DNA of 64,000 nt, from NCBI GenBank assembly GCA_029948255.1, contig JALIZF010001881.1:124001-188000 (forward strand), written 5' to 3'. This document shows, piece after piece, positions 23,466-35,900 of this stretch (its first letter is position 1; every line of letters begins with the position of its first letter). Position numbers and translations under genes: made by a program. Source of the DNA: Telmatactis stephensoni. Taxonomy: Eukaryota; Cnidaria; Anthozoa; Actiniaria; Isophelliidae. Below the pieces are notes generated by a model. The model was given only the letters and a program-made list of their open reading frames with translations. It ran no database searches and had not been told where the DNA came from.

Positions 23466-26400
23466 TCATACATCTCTCTTGTAAAGGTAAAGATATGCCA
23501 ATTCTTTAGGTGGTGACTCTGACTGCGCGACCTTCCGGTCGTTAAAAATGACCCATCTTCAAATATAAGAAGCAAAACAGGTGGGTAACGGCGGGAAAAT
23601 CACAAATGAACAAATTTCAATATTGCTGCATGTCAAACTTGTGTTTCTGGCAATCCTATCTGGATTAGATAACACAATCTCCAATGCAATTAGACCCTTT
23701 TACGTCCCATTTCTTGAATATTTGATGTTTTCTTTTAAAGCTCAAGGGAATGACAAGAAATTGGAAAACACGCCCAAAGTAAAGTGGTCCACTTTATATA
23801 TACTTACTTGGGGGCATATCAGAGTAATGTCCAGGCGGTTTTACGGGCATCAGTGTTTTCAGACTGAGAAACGTTCACACGTTGAACGTTTGAGATGAGA
23901 AATACCACGAAACTTTATCCGGTTCAGTTGGCGTGCCCGATACGTTATCAAGTCTCAACTTAGGGGGCCGTTTCTCGGGAGATCTTTCTGGAAACGGTCC
24001 CCAAAGTTGATGAGATTCCCTTGTTCTTCAAAATGGTAATTATAAAAAGTTTGGATACAATCATAGGTACCTTCCATCTTTGAGCACGTGACATACATAG
24101 TGACCACACATCGTAGATGTCCCCATATGACTTATAAATGCTATTAAACGGTATTCTGTAACGTAAAAGGGAGACATGAATTAGGTCGGCCATATTGGAT
24201 TACGTCATCAGCAGGGTTCATAAAGAAACTGGAAAACAAAATTCCATGGTATTTCCATGTCTTTTTCATGACCTTTGGTCCAATTTCATGATCTCAATTG
24301 ACAGTTGTTATACACTAACAGGGCGGAGATTTCAGTGCTTGACATAAAAATTTCAAAATGTCTTCATTTCTAACCTTAAGCTGAAAATATTTTTGGCGAA
24401 AATCTAAAATTCCATGACGTTTCTATGAACTTAGTAATTTTTCCAGTATTTCAATGACTTTTCCAGGCCTGGAATCAGAATTTTAAATTCCAGGACTTTT
24501 CATGACCGTATGGAACCTGATCAGTGTACCAAACATGAGTTCAGTTAGGTCGGCCATAGTGGATTGTGTCACGTGTGAACCGAATAGGTCGGCCATATTG
24601 AATTACGTCATGAATAGGGACCAAAACCTGACTTCTGTGTTTGTTATTTTGGTTATACGAAATGAAAGAAGAATTTTAGAAAACTCACTTCCTGGTCCAT
24701 CTTTATAGTTTGGCCCAGTATCTTCTTCGACGTCCATTGACTCTAGTTCGTGCGCATGACTGAATATCCAATCCGCTGCCCTCTCAAGATTGTTGTCCTG
24801 GAAAGTATAGAAAAAGCAGGATAATAGACCCTTGCCCTTATGACGTGTCATACCTAAACTACCACAATCCTCTCCGAAATTTCTTTTTATATTCAAATGC
24901 TAAAACTCCTTTGAGAACACCAAGACAATAAGCTATAGAATACGCTACCCAAAAGGAATCTGGAAGAGTATAGGTATGAAACGTCATAAGGGTAAGGGTT
25001 TATTTAAAGTGAAAATGTGGTATATTATGATTAAGGTTTTCAGTCTTCATTAAATGGACGGATGAACTGATGCATGAGGTAAGGCGATTTTCGATATACA
25101 GTGCAACCCCTAATAAGCGACCAATGACCTATTATTAAGTCGCCGCCCCCTATTTAATTAGCGGCCAGTTATCAAAATCCTGAATTAATATTGTACTTCA
25201 AATATAACCCCTATCAAGTGGCCAGCCCCTTTTAAAAGGCCACGCCCGTTCCCTGAGGGTAAACAACAACAACAACAATATGTTTATTTAGTACCACAAT
25301 TACATGAATAAATATTTTACATGAATATAACATAAAACGGAAATTTAGGTACAAGCCACCTATAATAACCATATCTGGCTAACCGAGATAGGTGGCTTAC
25401 ATTTTGGTTATTACAGTTATTATGGTCAGATGGATTATTATGACAAAAAGATGAAAATGTAGAAAAAAGAAAACATACAAAATACAAAATACAAGATAGA
25501 ACGTCTATAGAAAAATACATAGATGGATCAAGTTGATATTAATTAGAATGATTGTATATATTATATTTATAATAAGGTTGATAGTCACCGCTTAAATACT
25601 ATCAACCTCTGATGAAACTATATAATTAATCAAAGTTGATAGTACTTAACTAGTGCGAATTAGTTTGTATTTAAGATAGCGAGAGTATAAGGAATATCTT
25701 TAGACCAACATCGATTGAAATACTAATCGACGTAGGTCTTGAGCAAATCGTTGCTAAGCATTTCCTTAAATTTTGTCCTACTTAATTTTTTTGTAGACTC
25801 ACTTATTGAGTTCCAAATTTTTGCACCACAAAATTTGATATTGAATTTTCCATAATTAGTTTTAATTTTTGGTAAAGAATAGCTGTTTTTTGATGCTAAT
25901 CTAGTACTGTACCGATGTTTTTGGTTAACCTGCAAGAAATACGAATCAAAGGTACTAGGCAAGTTGTTTGAGTCATAGTCATACATGAACAGAGCCGTGT
26001 AAATAAAAACAAGATCTGGGAACTTAAGGATTTTTAATTTTAGAAAAATAGGATTTGAATGAGCATCGAAGTTGCTAAAAGTCATTAGGCGTAATGATTT
26101 CTTTTGAAGAATAAGGAGAGGATTGATTGTTGATTGATACGTGTGACCCCATGCAACAATACCGTAAATCAAATATGGATAGATTAAGCAATAATATAAA
26201 TTGACTAGGATGTCTAAGTTTACATAATGTCTGGCTTTGCATATTATGCCAATGCTACGTTTTATCTTACTCGATACAAATGATATATGGGACTTCCAAT
26301 TAAGATGACTATCTAGAGTTATTCCTAAATATTTCATTTCAGTTTCACGTTTAATGTATTTGTTGTCAATTTGCAGACGTATATCATAAACGATTTTCTT

Positions 26401-29400
26401 TTGCACTGGGTGAAAAACAACGAACTTTGATTTATCAACATTCAGTAGAAGTTTGTTTGCACAGAGCCAGCTATTAACTCGTTGCAATTGACTGTTAATA
26501 ATTGTTTCTAGAGAATGCAAGTTTTTATTCATGTAGAAAAGATTGGAGTCATCAGCAAAAAGGTGAAAGTCAAATAAGTGGCCGCTTAACCGGGATGGCA
26601 CTGTTGCGAACTCAGACAGTGGAACAGTCTCTTGGAATTTGATCACTGGCTTCTTTCGCTCAAAGTCAAAATCAAAATACAAAGGGCTAGGAACACCAAT
26701 ATGATCTTTAGTTGTTACATATCTAAAGATAGTATTTGGTTATTTGGTAGGTTTTACTGTGCGACGCGTCCAACCCTGGCCAACCAATTAACTTCTTTAC
26801 ATCCCTCCAAATTTAGTTCTCCTGGGAGGTTTTGTATACACTTTACTTATCGTTATGGCAAGAAATAGTTGAAAAACATGAAAATTACTACTACTTCGCA
26901 CGTGAGAATGTGAATCAAAACGAAATACCACTCTCTGATTGGCTAATAAGCTAATAAGTTATGCTGGGTGGCCATGGTAGCGCGCGTCGCACAGTAAGAT
27001 CTTTTTATTATCTTTTGGAGTTGTGGTTTTGATAGATGGAAGGGAATAACCAAATCCACCGGACTGTTTGAAAGTCAGAGTTCGCATAATACCATCTAAT
27101 TCTACATATCTATGTTATGGCAGGTCCACATCAGCCTTTCGGCTGCGTTTATTGAACCTGCTTTGTCAAATAATGATTGAAATGCAATGCCTTTATGAAT
27201 GGTTAAACGAAAGAACGAAAAAGCGAAAGAAAGAACAAGCGAACAAATGAATTAAACAAATGAAAGAACGAAAAAATGAATTTGAACACATACAGTTGCC
27301 TTCAAGGCCTTGACAGCTTGGTCTTTAGTAAATCCCATGGATACAATCATTGCTACTGAATCTTCACTAACGGCAGTCACAGTTGAACTAGACCGTCCAG
27401 CTACAGGAAGAGGACTACTAAAATCTGGAAAAAAGCGTTACAAAACGTCACGTTCACAACAGGAATTTACTCAAAAAAGATTTTATAGACAACACGGCAA
27501 TGATGTGGTGGCAAGCGTGCAATTCCAGTAATTGGTATATAGTTCTTCAAACCCTTGCCTTAAATCACGACGTCTCATAAAATTCATAAATTCTGTAAGC
27601 GTCAGACGGGACTTATCGAACATTTCACTCAAAGAGGACCATGCCAGCCAGTCCCCCCCCCCCCCCCCCCCCCAGACTCCCCTCTCGAAAAAATCTCACT
27701 GATCTCACATCAAATCCTGAATTCTCCTTGGAAATGAAAATCTATGAGGAGAAACTGAAATTTGATCAGAGATTAGGCATGTAATTTGAAAAGGCGTAGT
27801 GGACAGGGTCTCACAACAGACATTGAGTTAAATACACTTACCTGGATCTGCCATGTGTTCTAAAACCCAGTTCATTGCAGCTTCAACTCCTTAAAAAGCA
27901 CAATAAAACATAAATTCTCTGACTTTTCGGTGGGAACCCTGTGGTTACATGACTTCAACAAGGCACGTGAATCCTTTGTGTCATAACTCTACATATCAAT
28001 ACTTACCTTGATTATTGGTGAAGTGAGCAGCTTTCCTGCAGCCTTGTCGATCAAATCCCATATCTACAAGTTGCTGAACTATGTTTTCATCTATTTGGGG
28101 CTCTACACAAAGACATATCTACAAGGTAAACTAGGTCAAAGAGCCATTCTACAACGATCTCTTTGGGAAAAGCATGAATCAATCGTCATACGTACAGAGG
28201 TGGTCATTGTCATGAGTAGAGGTGGTCATTGAAGAGTGGTGGTAGTTGTACAGAGGTGGTCACTGTACAGCGAAGATGGTCATTGTACAGAGGTGGTCAT
28301 TGTACAGAGGTGGTCATTGTACAGAGATGGTCATTGTACAAAGGTAGTCATTGTACAGAAGTGGTCCTTGTAGAGAGGTGGTCATTGTCATGGTAGAGAG
28401 GTGGTCATTGTACATACATGTACAATACATGTAAATGGTCATTGTAGAGAGATGGTCATTGCAAAGACTTTGAAATAGTTATAAACGGTTCTTCAAGTAC
28501 ACTGTTTTCATAGTAACTCACCATTTGTGGCCGAGCTGTCACCTTCTGGTAGCTCCTCTTCACCAGGTTGAAGTCCAGTCCCTCTCAAGTGTGAAATATC
28601 AAGGTCATCCATTATTTCCAGTGCCACATCTTCACAAAAATCATTTACAAAAATGAAATACGAAATTAATTTATACTACTATAGTGACTGCTCAATAATT
28701 TCTGGGTTGCAAATGACGTCACGGCGGCCATCTTGACTGTATACGTGTATGTCACTAGTGAACGCAAGGTTTGAGCTGCACAAAGAGCAGATAGCGCTAT
28801 TTGTTGCATAAATTTGTCCTCTGGATTCAACCTCTATCCACCCTTTGTGCATACTATCTTAATTTACAGCATGCTAATCATTTACCAAGTTTTTTGGGCA
28901 CCCAATCATCACCAAGGGTGAATTTCTTCATTTGGACCATGAGATAATCTGGGAAAGTCACAAATCGAGTTGTCCTGGAAAAGAAAAATGGCGGGAAAAT
29001 GGTACAAGTTATTTGGTTGGTCTGCATGTCTAGAAGTGAGCGCTTTTGCATCAAGTTGCATAAAAGAGTGAAAAATGATCACAAAAGTGAAAAATGGTAA
29101 AAGCGATTTGATTGGCTTTTTTCTAAATCAGAAAAAAAATTAATTGAAAAACAAAACTACACAGTACATTAATACATGCACCTAATCATGTATTGCAATA
29201 AATTCAACTTACTTTAGTGCTGTGGTTTTAGCATTTATAGCTGGGCTGTAGAAGTCTTGGACAGTTTCTGGTGAAGCAAAAGCTTCCAAACATGCTGTCA
29301 TGGATATTTTAGGTCTGACCATCTCATTGGGATCCCTGTGTATTAAAAAAAAGAAAGAAAAAACATCTACACATGACCGCTTTGCTTCTTTACTCCGATG

Positions 29401-29818
29401 AAGGGCTAAGCTGGCTCGAAACGTCAACACAATCTGAGCACAAGAAAATCTTGATGTCCTTGCTTTCGTCAAGTTTGGTCATGTTTCACTGATTCTTTTC
29501 CGAGGGAAACTCTATCTACAGGTAGTCAGAGAATTTTATTTTCAAACCCCAAAGACTAAGTTACATACAATCGTTGTTTCTTCTCCTCGGCTTCTTTACG
29601 TTTAACTTCATATGCTTCAAATTCATCTACAAAACAAAACAAAAAATAAAATCTTTGCTTCCCAACCACCTCAATAATTATACAGCCCCTCAACCACACA
29701 CCCACACCCACACACCCCCCACACCCATTTTTACAGCGATTTTCCATTTATGTGGATTCTGGCCTTCAAACAGTCCACTCGAATTTAGTTATTTGCTTCC
29801 GTCAATCATAAAGTATAA

Positions 29819-29913
<95 letters not shown>

Positions 29914-32900
29914 AACATAACATCTAAAAAATAATGATAAAGACACCTAAATCCTTCCAAATGACAAAGTACGATCTTTTTAAAGTTCATTTTGGAGTAA
30001 ATAGCTCTTCGTATTATCGATCCGGCTTTAACTTTGATTGACGGATGCGAATAACCAAATTCAACCGGACTGTTTCAATGTCTGAGTTCGTATAATATCG
30101 AAAACCGCCGTAATATGAATGAATGAAAGAACGAAAGAACAAATAAACACACCTTTGTTAATGATAATTTATTTGGTTGTCTCTAGCTTAGTTATTTTGA
30201 TGAAAAGTTTTACAGACGTTTCGGTCCAAACGCGGACCTTCTTCAGTGTGACAAAAACGTTTGCACGCGCGATTATAACGGTAACAATTAGCGCGCGCGA
30301 GATTTGTAAGAATTTACAAGAGTTCTATAAATGTCTGACCTTTGTTAAGTACAGCTTCCAACGGTATCCCTAATGACAAGATGTTATCCTCCCTGTTTGT
30401 ATAGCGTACTTTTCTTGACTGGCTGCATTCTATTCTCTCCTCAACCTAAACCCACACAAACAATACAATACAATACATTGTGTTTTATTTTTACCTGTAT
30501 TACAATATATCAATATACATGAAAAAAATATACGAAATATTTTGGTAACGGTTATCTAAAACAAGAAGCTATATCGCGCTAGATAACCATATAGTTTAAA
30601 TTATAACTATATGATTAACATAACGCAATAACAGAAACTAAGGTCAGGTTGACTAGTGTGGTTGATGTGGTTACGTCGTTTGACATTCAGAATGAATTAC
30701 ATATCAGTTCCTGGGGATTGGGGGGTGAGGTGAGACTTAGGGGAGGGGCGCTGTGGGTGTGCATGCAATTTAACAGGAACTAAGGTCTGATTGACTAGTG
30801 TGGTTGATGTGGTTACGTTGTTTGGCATTCAGTTTTTGTTTGTAGGATGAGTTACATATCAGTTCATGGGGGTTGGGGGGGGGGGTGAGGTGAGATTTAG
30901 GGGAGGGGTACTGTGGGTGTGCATGCAATAACAGGAACTAAGGTCTAGTTGACTAGTGTGGTTGATGTGGTTACGTTGTTTGACATTCACATTTTGCTTG
31001 TGATGAGTTACATATCAGTTCATGGGGGTTGGGGGTGAGGTGAGATTTAGGGGGGAGGGGTGCTGTGGGTGTGCATGCAATAACAGAAAGGTCTGGTTGA
31101 CTAGTGTTGTTGATGTGGTTACGTTGTTTAACATTCAGTTTTTGCTTGTGGGATGAGTTAATATATCAGTTCATGGGGATGGGGTGAGGGGGGCGAGGGG
31201 AGATTTAGGGGAGGGGTGCTGTGGGTGTGCACTCCCTCCTGATACAACTTTGGCACCTATTCTTCTCAATGCCTTTCAAAAATATCCTCTGGATTCTCTA
31301 GACTGTTTCATCCAATTTCTATAAATGCTACACTCCCTTTTGAAGGGCAATCCTGGATCCGCTTCCGTTTCATATGAGGTTACACATGACTTCATGTGTT
31401 ATTTCATACCCTTATAATACACTATACAAAATTACTCGATTCTGATTGGACGAGAGGAGTACAATTATATCATTAATTGTACTCTGCAGAGTACCTATTA
31501 AGTCGCTATGGCAACGAAATTTTGTATAGTGTATTATAAATAAAAAATCGCACGATCTTCTCGTACAATTCAGAATTAATAGTTACTCGTAATGTTTTGA
31601 AAACTCTCAAATAGGACTCGCCTAAAGGCTCGTCCTATTTTGAGAACTTTCTAAACATTACTCGTACCTATTAATTCCGAATTGTACTCAAGATCGTGCG
31701 ATTTCCTATACAAATGGTTTTCTTTGAGGTTCCTTATCCCACCCACCCCTCACAAACATGTGGTCAAAAGACAAATAGAATTCTAAGTATATAAGCCTGT
31801 ATCTTTACAACTTACTTTATATCTAAAGGAATCTACAGGGTTAACTGGCCCTTTATTTGCTCTCTGAAATTAAACAAAAATTTGTAATTATAGTGATTTC
31901 ATATACAACTAAAAACAATGTTCTAAATGACTTTGCAATGATTACTGTACCTTTCTGCAATACCTTAATCTGACAAAGGTTGAAATGTCAGAAATCTAAG
32001 TGCTCTCTTTATAAGATGTTACAGTTTTTCATTCATTTTTTATATTGCATCTTTACACAACAATGCGGCCAAAACTAGTTTGCTTGCTAGTTTCCGTGTG
32101 TAACACCCATTTTCAGATGACATGATCCATAGATTTATTGCTAGTGAAATCTCTCTACAACAAACACTTCCTCTATGACACAACACCTTCAAATGCAATT
32201 AAATAACTCCAGGCATATGATCAGGGAGAAGCCTACCTCAGCTCTGTCAATACACTCTAACAGATAAGCAAAAAACTCTTGGGCATCTTGCTGTCTGTTG
32301 GTAGAGAATTCTGCATGTCCTCTTCCAATCAATGTTTTGAACATGTGAGGAGATATCCCATCTTGTTCCTGTATAAATTGATTTAATGCATTACCATATT
32401 ACCGACATGTAATTCATTGTGTATGACTGCAGTGCGTAATAATCTGCATGAGTGTTGACTTAAGTGGTAAGTAAATAAATAATTAAAATCACTTTAAACA
32501 TTTGGTTGGATACATGTTAAGATTAATTGGTGCTCATGTTGGCACATGTGGATTATGGGTTATCTGTCAGTAGGTTGTTGGTAGCTGGGTATCAGTTGGT
32601 TGTTGAGAGGATGTCAGTAGGTTGCTGGTTGAGTGTCAGTAGGTTGTTGGTAGCTGGGTGTCAGTAGGTTGTCGGTAGGGTGTCAGTAGGTTGTTGGTAG
32701 CATGACAGTAGGTTGTTGGTAGGGTGTCAGTAGGTTGTTGATAGGGTGTCAGTAGGTTGTTGATAGGGTGTCAGTAGGTTGTTAATAGGGTGTCAGTAGG
32801 TTGTTAATAGGGTGTCAGTAGGTTGTTGATAGGGTGTCAGTAGGTTGTTGATAGGGTGTCAGTAGGTTGTTGATAGGGTGTCAGTTACATACACTACAGA

Positions 32901-35900
32901 CATCAACATCAAGACTGATGGAATATTTCTTACACTGTCTTGTTCACTTCGTTCTTCAGATGGTTTCTCTTCTTGTTGAGGAGGGTTAGAATACCTTCCT
33001 GATAAAATACCATCTGCCAGCTTTGCCCTGTACAATAACAAGAAAAATATTCATCAATTTAATTATACCAACGCCAAACCAATTTCAAAATGCCATGGAA
33101 TTAAAAACTCTGTATTACAGATTTCTCTGCAGTACTTTGTCATGCACCAAAAGTAAAAATTAGAGCTGAGTGAATTCAGCTGTAGACATACAAATGACTG
33201 TAAGAGCAGCAACACATTTGATCAGTTTCAATTACATTATAAATAGTAAGTTACATCACATCATAGGCAAAACCAAGTACACAATGCTGCTAGAAAACAC
33301 TGTATTGCTCATGTAGTGTGATTTGTTTACAACAAGACAATGAGTCACATGTAAGTTCATTTATAAAATAATTAAATGTTTTAAAATTCGTCTTACATTT
33401 GAGAGTTCATGTCTCCAGTTGGATCAGCAGAAGCTCCAGACAAGATTTGTTCACTCATGACACCATATCTGATGACAATGATATATGATCATAATAATGG
33501 TTTAAAAATAAAGGCAAGTTATCATTCAAATCATATTGAGCATCTAGTACGACTGAATATATTCGCAAATTTATTTGTACATTATATTCAACAGACTATG
33601 AATTGAGGTTTTCCAATAAATACAAGCAAAATAAAGTGTACCTTTGTTGAAATTCTGGAAGGGCAAATAAAACCTGCATAACTGAATTCATGTAGCACCT
33701 GTTTTGAAGAAGACAGATTTTATCATTTATTGATATCAGAAACTCATAAGGGGTTGAATCCTCTTAATATGAGTTTCTGTCGATATATATTTGTTCAATT
33801 TTACATGATCAGGCTTTTTGATTGCAAAAAGCCTGGTTCACAATTGTGTCATAATCATTATCATAATTGCAATAATTATATACAGTGTAGTGATCTTAAG
33901 GTGAATCATTTTGCATTTGCCATAATCATAAAAAGATACGCTCATGTTTGAGTGATAAACACATGTCGCCAGATGCAGAAAAAGCAGGTCGCATGATTCT
34001 CTTCGCCATCAGCCATTTCTTGTCAGTAATAAGTACTTATATGTACGTATATACTCACGTGTTGCCAAGGTTCTTTAACCCTGTATATCCAGGACCATAA
34101 AGGGGCTGTAGTTTCTTACCAGCCTCCTGCAATCAAATACATGGTATATATAACATTTTAGCATTCAATTAATGGGAACAATTATTATTTTAATGCAAAT
34201 GCATGTAATGGTGTTAAATATCATAATTTGTAATTACAGCTGTATATCTGAGGTTAGTATTGTATCATACAAATTCATTGTAAGAGGATGGTACAGAGCA
34301 GATTCCACATTGAGTATGTGGCTGTGCCGTGACCATCTCAGTGCCACAATGTCAATAAATATTTGAAATTCCTGCCATAACTATGCTGTGCTGTAACCAT
34401 GCCATTTTCACAGTCAAACAAAATCTACTATTAATATATTCCTTGATTAAGCATAGGCTATTTTAAGTAGTACACATACCTGAATGACGTCCCATTCTCT
34501 TATTCTCGTATTGATGTCAATCTCTAGTTCTGCCATAGTTTTATCAGTCTGTTAATACAAAGTAATATTTAATATCAAGTAGAGTCAATGCTCACTGGAG
34601 CTGTTAAATTAATATTATTTGGTCTCCCAGATTGAGCTGAATTCCAACATACTGCAAGGGGTCTATACAAACAAAAGACTAGTCAATATGCCATGTATTA
34701 CACAAATTATACCTTCTCCATGTGTGCAATGTTGATACCAAAATGAGCCAAGTGTTTGGCTAAGTGAGGATCTTCTACCATGTCATCTTCATCATATGAA
34801 AAGACATCTGACATCATGAAATGAAATGAAAAACATCAGCTCACAGTCATGTAAACAAAAACAACAACAACAAAAAGAATATACTAAACAGATGAATTAA
34901 ACAAAGTATTGTCAGTGAGGAAAAATGAGTAACCAGAATGAAATATTATGAATGAATGAATGAATAAATGAATGAATGGGTGAAAGTATAGATGAGTGGA
35001 GAGAACTGGGGGGAGTGCAAGAAGAGGATGAATAGAGGGATGGGTGGAAAGAGAAAAGGAACTGAGGATAGAATGGTTGATGACTGTCAGACTGACTGCT
35101 TCAATAGCAGAAGGATGTGTAATTCCTGTTAGAAATCCTAATTAGCTAACTAACCTGCTCCATCAGGAGTTATGGTTCCTAGCTTCACAGCTAGTGGATA
35201 CTTGGTTTGCTGGTATGCTTCAAGTGCATGATTATTACCACCACTGCCTGGAAAAAATACCATTTAATGACCATTTAGTGGGGTTTCCTTCATGGCAGTT
35301 TAACAGTGACTTGATGATCATTTAATACTTAATGTGCAATTATGTTTATTGAAATTTAAATGTTTAATTACAGATCAAATTTTTATAAATAATAGACTTA
35401 CCATCAAAGTACTTTCTACCACAAAGTATAGATCCATCAGTCAAGTTAAGCCATAGATTCTCAGTCTTGTCACACAAGGCACACTTCCATCCTCTGTGGG
35501 TAGAAACAAGCACTATTAGCACTACTTAATTTATGGTATACTTCATAAATAAGCAAAATGAGTGTAGCACATACAGTAAGTTCTACCTACACGCATGTAG
35601 GTTATTGGTAAATGTGGGTCATTGGTTGGGTGATTACATAGTAGTTTGTTGGTAGTGTGGTGTTTCCAAATTGGTCAGGGTGTCAATAGGTTGTTGGTAG
35701 GATGTCAGTAGGTTGTTGGTAGGGTGTTAGTGAGTAGGTTATTGGTAGTGTGTCGATCAGTGAGCTGTTGGTAAGCTATCAGTAGGTTGTTGGTAGTGTG
35801 TCAGTAGGTTATTGGTAGTGTGATCAGTAGGTTGTTGGTAGGATGTCAGAAGGTTGTTGGTAGGGTGTCAGTAGGTTGTTGGTAGGATGTCAGTAGGTTG

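Noticed and set aside
26576..26682. N-terminal part of the 319-residue RT frame as LINE protein
   Set aside because: Residues upstream of the FADD box lack the expected preceding RT motifs and look like flanking sequence left open by chance after 5' truncation.
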